64,000 bases of DNA from Sarcophilus harrisii (taxonomy: Eukaryota; Chordata; Mammalia; Dasyuromorphia; Dasyuridae): NCBI RefSeq assembly GCF_902635505.1, contig NC_045427.1, positions 213,914,422 to 213,978,421 on the forward strand. Reading direction: 5' to 3'. The notes below the pieces were generated by a model. The model did not search any database. It saw nothing but the letters and a program-made list of their open reading frames with translations, and was not told the origin of the DNA. Made by a program: the position numbers and the translations under genes. This document shows positions 25,601 through 37,399 of the stretch, piece after piece. Position 1 is the stretch's first letter. The number at the start of each line of letters is the position of its first letter.

Positions 25601-28600
25601 TGTTTTCCCAGAAAATAAACTAGTGATCCCTGAAGTTACCTCATTTTTCTTCTTTTCATTTAGTCTCAAATCACCCACATATTGCAAAAGGACTATTCAA
25701 AGACTTATGAATTCCTTTAATACTGATTCTAAGAAATGTCTGCCCAAACAAGTTTAGAGATTCCATAAACCCTTGCGGCAAAACTGTCTGTTGAAATGAT
25801 TGGCACCTCATTTTTGATTTCCTTCACAAGCTAATTGTACAATATTTCAGAGTCTGATTCTTTTTGTACAGCAAAATAACGTTTTGGTCATGTATACTTA
25901 TTGTGTATCTAATTTATATTTTAAATATATTTAACATCTACTGGTCATCCTGCCATCTAGGGGAGGGGGTGGGGGGGGGAGAGGTGAAAAATTGGAACAA
26001 GAGGTTTGGCAATTGTTAATGCTGTAAAGTTACCCATGCATATATCCTGTAAATAAAAGGCTATTAAATTAAAAAAAAAAGAAAAAGAAAAAGAAAAAAG
26101 AAATGATTGGCACCTCCCAGCCCATGTAAATGCAAAAATCTCTCTATTACCTACATCCAGTGGACATGTCAGAAAACATCTTTTAGATCTGTTACACTAA
26201 ACCATTTGTGTTCTGATGGTACTTTACTCAGGAGAATATAAGGATCACTAACTTGCACTGTATCTTTTAACTTAATTATAATGGTCTTTTCATTCTAATT
26301 TTTCTAACTTCTGATTAATGTCCAGCCATGCTTAGGTCACCAAATTTGCTTTCAACATACTCTGTGCTACTGGGTCTTGTGGACCTAGTCCTGAATATTT
26401 TCTCATCCTTTCCCTCATTCTCTCTAGGAATTGTAAAGGCGATTCATTTTTCCCTTGATCTACCTCAAATGCCTTTTTGAAGTTCTGGGACTTTGGAAAT
26501 GAGCCTTTAATACCTTCCTTCATCAATTCACTCAAGTCTTGTTATGTCTCCTATGAACTTCATCATTATTGTCCCACTCGGGGTCCTCACTGGGGAATTC
26601 CTATTGGTGGTTTTCACTTCTAGACGAATACCTCAATTCCCAAGTTTTTATGGCTGCCTTCCTAATCCTAAGCATTCTTTCATACCTCCCTGACCCAAGG
26701 CTGGCCCAGTGGGCTTCAGAATCCTGGACAAACCTCCAGATTGTTATGAACACAGTCAGGGGTCCAAGGCCCCCCCAAATAAGGAAAAGTCTCCCCAGTG
26801 AGTGAAGGAGTATTTATTATACTTCTACAGGAAGTAGGGGCATCCTTATGGTGGAGAAGTACAGTTGCTACAGAAGAGAGAATGTGCTTTTATTAATCAA
26901 ACCCCTTCTATGTACCACCCAGTCTCCTCTCAAGAGAGGGTCCCAATTGATTAATATTCTGCTGACTCACAGCACCTCCTTCTCCACCTCCTTCATGCCC
27001 TCCTAGATATGTTCCCCTCCCTTGGGAGGGATCCTATGTATAAAAATAGTGAAAACTCCTCCTACAAGGTGTGTGGGTTAATAATGCAGTTAGTCTATTA
27101 AGCATACTCATTCCCCATTTCCCTTTGCCAGGTCCCCAATTAGTTTAAGCCAGATCGGGGTCCGTGATAAGATTATAGTTGAAAAGAATACATGGACCCA
27201 TTTCTGATTAGTTGAGTTCACCAATGGATTCAGCCAGTGTTAAGCAACTTTGCTCATTACTTTCTGAATTCTAGTTCTCTGTGGAAAACAAACTGTTTTG
27301 TTACCCCATCCTGGGGTCCCTCTATTACAGGGAAGAAGCTATAAAATCCCTCCCACTTCTTTCAAATCCTGTTTGCTAACCATCATGGAAGCATCAATAG
27401 GACAAATTCTCCTTGCTCCTATCCGCCATCATGAGGTGATTTTACAAGTATAATAAAAACAAGGTGCTTGGAGTCCGCTGGTTCAATCTCACCATAACCT
27501 TTGGTGCCATGGCTGTCCTTAATGGATGGAAGGACAATAGCATCTCTTAGTCCCCAGTACTTGCTACCTCCTTCCTCTAGGGATAGATTCTTTTTCCCCT
27601 TATACTTTTCTGATCAAGATAATTATTCCTCACAGGTCAGGGCTGTCCTCAAGGGAGGTGAGGATACAAGGAAAAACCATTCATGAGATGTGATTTGAAG
27701 AACCCTGAAAGGTCAGCTCACTAATAACCTGTTGGGGAGGTCTAAGATTTCCTGTAGATTCAGTTCTTTGTATAGAGACAAATGTATAACCTGGAAAAAG
27801 GTCAATACAGTAATTCACTAGAGTCAATGATTACTTTATCAATGATTCTTTAACAAATGAGCTTTCCTTGGAGATTAGGGCACAGCGCCTTTAAAGGACC
27901 ACTTGCAAGTAAGTTTGTTAGTTGAAGGGACCTTGGTCACAGTTCCAGACTACTGGGTGTGCCTTGGGATAGGGTTCTGGGCAATCCAAGACAACATAAA
28001 GGAAAGAGGGCAGAGAAGTTAGTGTCTGTCCATGAGAATCAGGGTCCCCAGATTGGAGTAAAAGTTTCTCAAGCTGATTCCCAGATTGAGATGGCCCTTC
28101 TCTAACCAAACAGGACTTCATGTAACGTAAACTAACTTAATGGTGTCTATTCAGAACTTTATTACACATTAGGTAATCATTTTTGTCTTTTCATGCCTGT
28201 GCTTTAAATGCTTTGGGTATTGGCAGTTTGCCCCTTTTGTGTGATTTTAATAAAAAGTGTCAACAGCTGAAGGTGGGAAGGCAGAAGGCTGCAAAGAAGC
28301 CACAAGACAGAAGTGGCAGATAGAAGTTAGGGGCAGTTAGAGAGAACTGCCACTGAGTATGGTTAGCATCTCAAGTTACAGACAGTGAGTTTATAGAGCA
28401 ATAAACCTGTCAGCTCCTGCGTAGAAGTGGCTAGCAGACAGCTGAGAGTAGCCAGCTGATGATATGAGGAGTTGGGATTCCAGCTACTCTTAAGGAAATT
28501 AGAGATCTGCCTTCCCAGATCTCAGTGCTGTCTGGTTATGAAAAGACTGGACTTCTCTCTTGTAAGTCTCCAGTCAATATGAAATGAATCTGAGAGAGGA

Positions 28601-31600
28601 AAAGATAACTTCTCCATAGACACACACAGACAGGTGCTAAAGACCTTTTTCCTATCTTCTGCCCCATTGCTCCGACTCTGAAATCAGTGGCCCTGAGTAG
28701 CTGAGTTCTTCCCATCTCACCCTCCTGCCTCAGACTCCCCTGGGTCCTTACCCGGCCCACTGTGTTCTGACCACCCGTGTCCTGTCCTCGGCGTGCCCGC
28801 CAGGGCAGTGACTCACCTGGGCTGCGTGTGTGTGGTGACTCATGCTGCACTGTGTGGCCGTGATGGGAACTGACACGCTGGGCTCTGTGCCTGGCCAGCT
28901 TCTACATTTGTCCAGAGTTGGCAGCTGCCAGGAGGAAGGTCCCAGGGTGGACTTGGGGAGAAAAGAGGGATGACCCTTTTGTCTTTTTTCTCACTCCCTG
29001 GGAGTGAGCCTGGAAAGTCTTTTCTGACCGTGGATGAGAAGCTTGAGGTTGTTTTAGGAAGAGAGTTGTTGAGACTACAATAGAGTAAGCAGATCATCCT
29101 TAGATGCTCCTGGTTCCTGAACGTATGACCAGGGTAGGATTGAGGACCAAAAACTTTTTCCCAATCATATTCTTTGCAGAAGCCAATTGAGTTTCAGGAC
29201 CTATCTTAAGGGTCTTGTTCTGGGTTAGAGTACAAACTGGACCAGAGGTCTACCCTGATCTACTAGATCCCCTCCACAGACCCTGGTTCCCAGAAGTCTT
29301 TCAAGCTTCCCAGTATTCTCAATATTCAGAGTTGACCAAACTACAGACCAAGATGGGAGCGTCAGCCCTCTCTGCCCTTTTCTTTTCTGGACATGAATGA
29401 CCTAGAACCGATTTATATTATTAATGATAGCAGATGACATTTACATAGCACTTGTGTGTTTTACAGAACATTTTACACATATTTGTTGATCCTCACTACA
29501 AAATTGTAAAGTCCTTACTCCTGCCATCAGTTTCCTTATTCTGCAAATGAGAAAGCTTAGGCAGAGATTTAGTGACTTGATCAGAGTTCCCCAGTTACTA
29601 AATGTCACAAGTAGACAGATCTCTCCTAATCCCAGCCCTGTTATTGTCTTCATTGTAACCCATTCTCCCTGACCTGCTGGGCTGCTGTGGAGAACACACC
29701 AAGAAAGAACCCTTCCCCTGGCTGGCATCTGCATCGAGTTTGACTTTTGCCATGTCTGAGGATGGTTGTTTTGATCAGGCCCCAGCGAGTTTGAATCTGG
29801 ATCAGGAGAATCTGGAGGGAAAAGGTTTCTGCTTCTGGATTGGCTATTATTATATTATGGGTAAGCCCATGGATCTTGGAGAAACTGAGTCAGCCTCGTC
29901 CTTTCCTTCTGTAGAGGCTGTGTCAGGACCTGCCACAGATAGGTGTTAAACTCCCCTGGGGACACTGGAACTAATTCACTTTTCCCAGAGATGAAAGCCA
30001 AGTGGAATGCAAAGACTCTTGCACTCCAAAGAACCGTGTTCTACTCTTAGTTCTTTGATTTGCTGGTTGTATAAAAGTCTCCTCTTCTCTGAATGTCATG
30101 TTCTTGTTGTGTAAAAGGAGAGGTCCAGTTGAGCTAGAGTGCGGTTCTTGGGGCTCAGCATTCTGGGATAGTCAAGAGGGCACAGACTTTTATACTCAGA
30201 GAGAACCTTGGTTCTCCCAATCTCCGTTCTGGGGTTACTAGCTTCCAGAGCTGAACAGTAATCTCCTCCAGTGTCCCCAACGAATTGTCCTTCAGTTTGG
30301 GGTCCAGGCCTTGCTGCTTATGTAAGCCTGTGTGCTGTTGGCTGTCACTGCTCTAAACCTTTAAGGATTGTTTATAAGCCCCACGTTTCTAAGAATCCTT
30401 CCAACCTCCCAGGACTGATCCAGACCCCAGATCTTAGGAGTCAGATTCTGCTGGTCTGGACTTGGACACCATAAACTGCAAAGCTATCCATTTTCCACTG
30501 CCCCAGAAACCCTTCTTTTCTTTTCAGAAAGGCAACAGGTGGCTGGAGCAGGAGGCTATGGCCCCTGGAACTCTAAGGGTACCTTTCTTCCTGAAGCACG
30601 GGAGATAAGCCCCATCTTATTCCTTTCCTAACCTCCCTAGTCATAGCTGTCCTGTGCTTTCCAGCTCATCCTGGGCTTCTTGCCAGACCAAGCGCCCACC
30701 TTGACACTGTTTAATCTCCTGAGAGGCCCCTGGGGAGGAGGGGGGGGGGGCTGGGTGAGTCGGCAGTACCGGTGGCTCTGACCCACCGAGGGCTCCTGCT
30801 TTTCAAGGACATATTTCCTATTTTCAGCCCTCTGAGGAGCTGTCCAGGCTCCTTTTCCTCATTTACCTTTATCTATGCTCTCCTCCCAACCCAACGTTAA
30901 AACGTCACTCTTCTGCTTCCAAACTCCCTTTTGACCCATGGGTTGTGGTCAATCCAGGGGGGACAGAGAGGGTTCCCCCCTTTTCAGGGTCTATTGGCTT
31001 GCTTCTCTGGGGGGCACATGGGGCTGCCGGGGGGGGGGCGGGATCATGGATGGGCCAGTCCCCTGTACTTTCCCCCTCTTCTCCCTTCTTCCTCCCCACT
31101 CCCATCCTGGCTCTAGCAGGGAGTGACAGCATCAGAACCTGGCCCCAGCCCAGAAGAATGACGGCATTGCCTGCACCGTCTATCTGCCCAGCGGGCTCAG
31201 TGCCCAGCGGCGCTTAGGGGCTTCACCACCCGGCTGCCCTGTAGTCCTATGAAGAGTCATCAAGTTGGATGCCCAGTACCACCCTCTGCTGCTCCCTGCC
31301 TAGACCCCTAGAAGGAGAGTCAGACTGGGTGAGGGGGTAAGAGTCACCCTGGGAACTGCCCCCGGGCACATGCGTCCTGAAGAGCTCTGGGGAGCTGGGG
31401 CAGCTATGGAGTGTGAGCCAGTTTAGCTTAACTCCCTGTTAAGTAGTTCTGCCTTCAGGGAGCTTGCTGGGGAGGAAAGAGCATGGGCCCTGGTCAGTAC
31501 ACCCAAAGGATTTGGGACCAGACCTGTGCTGTTCTTGGTGTGTGGAACTCTCTTTACCTGACAGATCAGCAATTCCTCCTACAACCGCAAAGTTCAAAGA

Positions 31601-34600
31601 ACTGCCCGGAACAGAGGTTAAGGGGCTTGTCACCCAAGCAGTCTGTGTCCCAGCTCTTCCTAGATTCAAGTCGGCTTCTCTGCTCACTACAACATGCTGC
31701 CTCTTAACACAATTGCTGAGTGTGTGCAAACAAAATATGAAGGGATTTTTAGGAGAGAACTAACAATTTAGGAGATCAGAAGAGGTCCCTTCTAGGAAGT
31801 GGCGTCTGGTCTGTGCCTTAAAGGAAGCTAGGGATGTTATAAGGGGGAGGAGAAGGAGGATATTACAAGCAGGGGGATGATGTGTACAAAAGCATGGAGA
31901 CTGGAGATGGGATATTGTGAACAGGAAAGAATATCAGCCATTTGGTCTTGAAATGGAAGTGAGAGAAGGACAATGATGGACGATAGCTCTGAAAAGATGT
32001 GGGAGCCAGATTACAGAGGACTTTAAATGTCACACTGGAGTTTGTATTTTATCTTAAAGGCTAAATAGAGAACAGCTACAGGAGAATGGCGTGGTCAAAT
32101 CTCTATTTTAGCAATATCATTTTGTTTAGGAGGGGAGTTCATGAGGTAAAATACCAGGTCGAACCTTGGGGCTACAGCATATGTATTTCTGAGTTTCCCC
32201 TTCTTCTCAGAGAATGTGACTTAACCAAACTTTATATCTCCTCATCACCAGAGTCTCTCACAGGTTTCTTTCTCATATGGACATACTAAACAGAGCACTA
32301 TCTCCCATCTTGACATCTTGCTGCCCCATCATTTGCCAAGACAATGAGGCTGGAGATTAGGTTAGGATCTTGAACTCTCTATATTATAAAGTACAGAGAG
32401 TGAAAAGAGCTGAAGACTAGAAACCAAGAGACTTGAGTTGTAGCCCCAGCTATTCCCTTAACTAACTGAAAACCTTTTGGTAAATCACCTGTTTTTTAGA
32501 TTGTCTCAGTTTCTTTAAAACCTAAGGAAAAAAAGAAGCGCTCTGTCTATATCTTACAGGGTCATGGCAGGGATGGGGTGTCAAGCAAGATGGAGGTAAA
32601 AGTTTTTGAAAAGGGTCCTATACCATGAGAGCTATTATTCTGGGCCAAAGTCTCTGAAGTTTATGTGGTCCTGTGGGAGCTCAGCAGAGTTGACACTGTA
32701 GCCCCATAAATTGAACTCTGCTTGATCCTCCTAGAGCCTTTTTTCTCATCCTCAGTGGTCTGCCATTTGAAGACAGCACATGACTCTACCCCCTTCCAAT
32801 CACTTGCCTCTTAATAAGTGCTACTTTTTTTCCTGTTCCTTTAAAAAATATTTTTTGTTAATTTTTGATCCCATTTTCCCTCCCCATTAAAAGAAAAAAA
32901 AAAACCCTTGTAACATATTTGTGTAGCTAAAAATAAATTCCTGCATTAGCCATGTCAAAAAAAAGAACTTATTTTGTACCTTGAGCCCATTACCTCCTTG
33001 TCAGCTGGGTAATGGGTATTCTTCTTCCCTTCCTACATATTTATAGCTATAATCACTCTGAGTGAATGTGGAAAGAAACAGCCAGCATAACAGAACTGCT
33101 TAAGATTCTGGGGTCCCTCCTCTTCTTTGTACCACAGCTCACTGCACGAGTTAGAATCTTCCACTTTTATTCTTGGGTCTTATAGAAACCTAAGGGGTAT
33201 TGTTGAGTGACAGGGAATATAGCCTCCTGTAAGGAAAACTGGTTATTTAATTCACTTTGTTCTTGCAGTGGGGAGAATAGCTTTACCCTTTTAGGATTTA
33301 GATAAATGAGACAATGGCCAAGCTGCCTGTGCTGGGCTCCCCTGGAAGAGGGCCTGGGGCTGCTTCATGGCTAAGAGTGCCAGCAGGGCTGACTAACTTC
33401 TTCCAGCACTTAGCAATTTGGCTGTTGGCTATTGCTTGTCCACTTCTCAGGCCACAACGTGGGAGTTGGGAAAAGAGCTGAGCGCACTGGGTATGTGAGC
33501 CAGAAGGGTGATCGTGCAGCCAGCATGGACGTCAGAGCCAGCCAGGATACACGTTGGGATGGAGGGATGTGTTTGCCTAGTTCTAATTGAGGGCACAGGG
33601 ACGCTGTTGAGGGGCTCCAAGCGGGTGCTTTCATTACTCAGCAAGACACAGAAAAAACCTGGAGTTATACTGATCACTTTACACAGCAGCCTCTGTATGT
33701 TTGTGCACTTAAAACACGTGTACACCCACCCACCCATGAGCCCATCACAGCCCACTCGGCTCTCTGTATTGATGTCTGTCTCAGAACCTGTGGGGGAGGA
33801 TCTGTGACTGCATGGGGCTGTGTAATAGTGGGCTCCACAGACACCCATTTCCCCCTGACTTTTGTCACTGCTTCTGGAGTCTCCCTTCAAGGCCTCGGAG
33901 GAGAGGTGTGTCTTTCCAAACCCAGCTGGGACTGAGATAAGGAGACATTGGTTTGTTTGGGGCTGCCTGAGAGTCAGAGGAGACAAGGTCTGTTCTTTGT
34001 CCATCACCAGTTTAGCTGCCCTTTTCTGTAGCACCAGTGTGTTTGGAAATGACCTATCCACACAGATCATAGGTCAAAGGTCTAGGACTGCTGGGATCTT
34101 GAGTCCATTGCATTTAATCTCCTGAATTTTAAAGCTAAGAAAAATGAGGCCTTGAGGAATTGAGTGACTTGTCAGAGGGCATACAGGTAGCAGGTGAGGT
34201 GAGATGAGATTTGAACCAAAGCCAGGGCCCTTTGCTGCTCTCTTGAAGATTGTGATAACTGGAGAAAAGAAGGATTTTGGATAAAGCCAAGAATCAAACA
34301 AAGGATTCCTGATGGGAGTACCTTGCCCTGTTGTCCTAGCTGAATTTGAGGTTCTCATTTCTGTAGCTGGTGGGTCCTTTGCTTACCCTCAGGATCACCT
34401 CAAAGCTCTTGAAATAAAAAGGATTTCCTTGCCTATTTGGAGCATCTTGATGGAGCCTGCTTGATATGAGTCTCAGGGATTAGCTGGCAAAGACACAGCT
34501 ACTCTTGTGATGATCCTTGGAGGCAGGGAAAGCTTCCAGGAACTGAGAGGGACCCTCAATCTAGGGCAGTTCCCAAAAAATAGGATATCTTCCCCCTGCC

Positions 34601-37216
34601 TCAGACTCAGGGATGAAGGAGGTGAAGGCAGTGATTGCCAGAATCTTCTACTACAGGATTAGAAAACTTTGCTTTCCCGATGAGGGAACCTAACTCTCTT
34701 CTACTTCCAGGTTCCCTGATGGGGATAGGTGACATCGTCTCTCAGCAGCTGATAGAGAAACGGGGTTTAGAGAAGCACCAGGTCCGAAGAACCCTGACCA
34801 TGGCTTTTATAGGCTGCAGCTTTGTGGTGAGTCACACCCATAATTGGTTAGATGGTTTGGACAGTGGACCTAGATCTCTGTCTTTCCTTGTACTCTCCAG
34901 GCTCTTAATGGCCAATCTTTAATCCTAGTCTCCCTTTCCTTGTCCTCAGCTGTTTCCCCTATGATGTGATTTCATTCTTTTTGAGGAAAATATTACTATT
35001 TACTAGCTAAAGTTTCCCTTTTTTGCTTCTCCTTCTGGCCTGAGTCAGGGCCCTGTGGTAGGTGGCTGGTACAGGGTTTTGGACCGATTTATCCCTGGCA
35101 ACACCAAAGTGGATGCACTGAAGAAGATGGTCATCGATCAGGTGAGCAGAAGGAAAGAATGGTGGGTCAGAAGAGGCTGTGATTATATGAACCTGTGTCT
35201 GTATAGAAAGAACCTTCTCTGACAGGTAAGCATCAGAGCTCTTTTAACATTCTCTTTCTATTTTCTCAGGGGGGCTTTGCCCCATGTTTTTTGGGGTGTT
35301 TGCTCCCAGTGATTGGAACGCTTGATGGATTATCAGTCAAGGACAACTGGGCCAGACTGCAGCGGGTGAGTATGGAAATCAAACTGGATTGAGCCTGAGA
35401 ATTTTGTTGGGCATATAGGTGGATCTTTGGGATCCCCAATGGAATAAAGTAACTCAAGCAAATGAGGAATGTTGGAAGTTCAGAAGCTTAATAGGTAATT
35501 CTAGTCCACAATAGGGAAAAAAAGTAGTTGTTGCATAAGGCAGAAACCATGCTCATTGAGCACCAAGAATTCCCACTCATGGAAAATCAAGTTTATTATT
35601 GTTTTCCTTGTGTAGAGAACTGTGGTTGGTCTGGGGCAGAGTCACAGATAATTCAAGTTTGATCTCTGCTGTCTTGGAGTTAATGGAAGAGGGTGGGAAA
35701 GGGTATGATATCAAGAGGAGGGTGTGTAAGATTTAACTTTTTTTCTTTTTTCTTCAGGATTACCCTGATGCCCTCATCACCAACTATTATGTAAGAGACA
35801 AATCAGTCATTCTTAAGGCTGTGGAAAGTCCTGGTTTTTGGACCTTCTCTGGATTGAATCTTGGCTGGGAATGACTTGGGACCTGAGAAAGTTACATTTT
35901 GGACTGGATTCACATGCCTGGGGTTGGGATGGGTCTGGTGAAAATACCTTGAATAGGGGTTGGAAAATATTGTTACAAGATAAGACAATGGTATAATTTT
36001 ACATATATATATATATGTATTTTTTTTTGGCAGATTTGGCCTACTGTGCAGTTGGCCAACTTCTATCTCATCCCCCTTGTTTACAGGTAGGGGAAAAAAC
36101 CTATCTCTAATTTCCCAGAATATTTTAGATCCAAAACTAGAAGTCTGAAAGCTATTTGTTCATTCTGTCCTTAAACCCCTGAACCCTCCAAACCAAAATG
36201 TTCTGCCTACCAATCAGGGCTTTTCATATTCCTTTGTGCTTTAGAATCCCTCACAGAATTCACTTCAGTTTGCTCTCTGAATCTTATATAGAATTCCCAA
36301 AAGATAGAACTTTCACAGTCCTTTTTCTTGTTCCATCTAAATCTTTTCTGATGCCATTGCTGGAGGGACAGAGTCCAGGATGCTGCTTACCTAGGTTGGG
36401 CAGACAGGGCAAGAGACCAGGTAGAATATGTCTGTTCAAAGAGAAGACATTTTTCTACCCTTCAATAAAATTGGTGAATATCATACTATTTAATTTCAAA
36501 GCCTCAGAAAGGTTATAAGGCAACCAGAGAAAGGCAAAACATTTGCAGGGATTGGGAGGGAAGGAGTCTTATAATTGGATCTCTAGTGTGGAAAGGGGGA
36601 AGCTAAGAGGAGACAATCTAAATGCATATACATCATAGGATACGGTGAACATGGACTTCTCCAAATCCTGAAATGTTGGGATGAGGGGAAACCCTTTTAA
36701 ATGTTAGAATGACAAACAAATAGCTAATAAAAGAATTATCCCAAAAGCTGGTACAGGCAGGGAATAGAAACATTCAAACACTATTTGGATATGTGCCTAA
36801 ATGACAGTCTTAAGTGGTTACTGAGAGAAGTGGAGCAATTCTCTACCTGTGAAAGTTGTATTTGAGAGATCATGGTCTCCCATGAGACAGTGACTTGGGT
36901 AAACTGTGCTTCTGACCCAGTGTAATCATTACTATTTTAAGAGAGGAAAAGGGTAGAGGAAGACTTGGGTGGTAAATTATAAATCCTGCCAGTTTCCTAT
37001 GGGAGAAATTTTGTATCTTCTGTTTTTTTTTCTCTCCCTCTTCTCCAGCTTTCCTCTCTCCCCTTCCATTGCTTTCCTTTGTCTTCCTCATCTCTGTCCC
37101 CTTTCCCCTTGCTCCTGTTTTCAATGATGCTTTTCCTGTTCCTCAGGTTGGCTTTTGTCCAGTGTGTTGCTGTTATCTGGAACACCTACCTATCCTGGAA
37201 GTCGCATCAATCCTGA
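19608..37216 (+). CDS. MPV17: MPV17 mitochondrial inner membrane protein, 7 coding exons
   Basis: Small Mpv17/PMP22-family protein of the mitochondrial inner membrane; loss in humans causes mitochondrial DNA depletion. Coding exons: 19608-19677, 34711-34826, 35049-35141, 35270-35365, 35758-35790, 36034-36086 and 37147-37216. They total 531 nt, 176 aa, the human length, and the exon sizes (70, 116, 93, 96, 33, 53, 70) match the human gene. All introns are GT-AG. Landmarks are [16 protein letters not shown] at the N-terminus, [24 protein letters not shown] before the family motif [20 protein letters not shown], and [10 protein letters not shown] near the end. Four membrane segments are expected for the family. 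Intron 2 is 15 kb and carries an antisense ERV. The first exon, 23 codons, was found by splice phase and similarity. Confidence 0.96.
19726..20238 (-). repeat. ERV 3' LTR (left copy)
   Basis: Starts TGTTAGGAATG and ends CTATCACA on the plus strand. Shares long blocks with the right copy, for example TGTACCACCCAGTCTCCTCT and CTAGATATGTTCCCCTCCC. A middle part differs, probably by deletion. Confidence 0.85.
20239..20254 (-). other. ERV polypurine tract
   Basis: A purine-only stretch on the minus strand immediately before the 3' LTR, the normal site for plus-strand priming. Confidence 0.7.
21545..21825 (+). mobile_element. LINE-like fragment inserted in ERV env
   Basis: Plus-strand piece containing GTTTACATTCATACATGGGA and ending in an A-rich tail (to 21794). 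It resembles parts of L1/HAL1-like elements of marsupials; the family is uncertain. Confidence 0.45.
21829..22137 (-). mobile_element. L1 3' end inserted in ERV env
   Basis: Minus-strand L1 3' UTR, with ctagatggcaagcagtccta and aataacccgggaagaaaaac as in the 14452 copy. It contains no ORF2. Confidence 0.8.
25180..25540 (+). mobile_element. Solo LTR-like element inside ERV pol
   Basis: Starts TGTAGAGGGC, carries a polyadenylation signal at 25458-25463 and has no internal retroviral sequence. It interrupts the reverse transcriptase region of the host ERV. It looks like an ERV2-type solo LTR; the right edge and target duplication are not resolved. Confidence 0.5.
25810..26099 (+). mobile_element. 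L1 3' end with 17-bp target duplication, inside ERV pol
   Basis: Plus-strand L1 3' UTR ending in an A-rich GAAAAA-type tail. Perfect 17-bp duplication GAAATGATTGGCACCTC at 25793-25809 and 26100-26116, so the boundaries are exact. Opposite orientation to the ERV. Confidence 0.92.
26332..26535 (-). pseudogene. ERV gag capsid remnant
   Basis: A short piece resembling the end of gammaretroviral capsid ([20 protein letters not shown]). It lies close to reverse transcriptase sequence, so the part between capsid and reverse transcriptase is largely missing. Confidence 0.65.
26721..26738 (-). other. ERV primer binding site, tRNA-Pro-like
   Basis: Eighteen bases, three nt inside the 5' LTR on the minus strand, close to the proline tRNA primer site used by many class I retroviruses. 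Confidence 0.65.
26742..27329 (-). repeat. ERV 5' LTR (right copy)
   Basis: 588 bp, TGTTATGAAC to CTATTACA on the plus strand. Longer and apparently more complete than the left copy. Confidence 0.85.
29415..29640 (-). repeat. MIR element
   Basis: Minus-strand MIR, nearly full length: GACATTTACATAGCACTTGT at the tail side, then TCTGCAAATGAGAAAGCTTA and AGTGACTTGATCAGAGTTCC in the core. Confidence 0.7.
30000..30140 (+). repeat. MIR fragment
   Basis: Sense-orientation MIR-like core, degraded (GTTCTACTCTTAGTTC, later GTGTAAAAGGAGAGGTCC). Confidence 0.4.
31740..32160 (+). repeat. Unassigned ancient mammalian repeat
   Basis: Shares order and wording with copies near 1520-1870 and 2440-2740: AAAGGAAGCTAGGGATG, CAAAAGCATGGAGA, GACTTTAAATGTCACA, then GGCGTGGTCAAATCTCTATT. 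No coding capacity. I recognise it as a common old repeat but cannot name the family with confidence. Confidence 0.6.
32395..32535 (+). repeat. MIR fragment
   Basis: Sense MIR-like core (GAGACTTGAGTTGTAGCCCC, then TTGTCTCAGTTTCTTTAAAA). Confidence 0.5.
32835..33070 (-). repeat. Old L1 3' UTR fragment
   Basis: Minus-strand wording typical of old L1 3' UTRs: ATTAGCCATGTCAAAAAAAA and CCATTACCTCCTTGTCAGCT. Confidence 0.5.
34110..34225 (-). repeat. MIR fragment
   Basis: Minus-strand core: AAGCTAAGAAAAATGAGGCC, then TGAGTGACTTGTCAGAGGGC. Confidence 0.55.
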
Positions 37217-37375
37217 CTCTTCTCACGCCTCCCACCTTGGAGCCGTACTTCTGGACACGGGGATGGGTTCAGATGTCTTCAGAGCACTCAGATAGTTTTC
37301 AGGAAGCCAGCCACTGGACAGAAAGGACTTCTGGGATGGAACACTGAAATGAATCAGTTCCCCCTGTGAAATGTA

Positions 37376-37381
37376 AATAAA
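37376..37381 (+). terminator. MPV17: MPV17 polyadenylation signal
   Basis: AATAAA 160 nt after the TGA stop at 37214-37216; the 3' UTR is therefore about 180 nt. Confidence 0.85.
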
Positions 37382-37399
37382 TGGTACAACTTTGCAGGT

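Larger units (their letters stand above)
23100..26330 (-). pseudogene. ERV pol region (fossil)
   Basis: Minus-strand remnants, right to left: reverse transcriptase including the region of the catalytic motif near 25670, RNase H/integrase linker near 23949-24230 ([19 protein letters not shown]), and the integrase C-terminus near 23172-23260 ([16 protein letters not shown]). Heavily broken and interrupted by an inserted LTR and an L1. Confidence 0.75.
19726..27329 (-). mobile_element. Class I (gammaretrovirus-like) endogenous retrovirus, broken
   Basis: Fossil provirus of about 7.6 kb in MPV17 intron 2, antisense to the gene. Two related LTRs (19726-20238 and 26742-27329) begin TG and end CA; a polypurine tract and a proline-type primer site sit in the expected places. 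Between them, read on the minus strand from right to left, are gag capsid remnants, pol (reverse transcriptase, RNase H, integrase end) and env. Many breaks are present, and an internal deletion removes much of gag and the protease region. Three or four later insertions lie inside. Flanks GGGAG (left) and GGGAA (right) resemble a short target duplication. The LTRs differ by roughly 15 percent by eye, suggesting tens of millions of years. Confidence 0.88.
27330..34710 (+). other. MPV17 intron 2, right part: no gene seen
   Basis: Mostly single-copy-looking sequence. Supported contents: MIR pieces (29415-29640, 30000-30140, 32395-32535, 34110-34225), an unassigned ancient repeat (31740-32160), an old L1 3' UTR (32835-33070) and a GC- and G-run-rich patch (30720-31230). 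Open frames here are short and match nothing I recognise. Confidence 0.5.

Noticed and set aside
29740-29949. 69-aa plus-strand frame starting MTFAMSEDG
   Set aside because: Unrecognised, no homology I know, no promoter or polyadenylation context; adjacent to a MIR.
33447-34070. 207-aa minus-strand open frame in MPV17 intron 2
   Set aside because: No domain, no supporting splice or promoter context, ends near a MIR; length alone is weak evidence in this 7-kb stretch.
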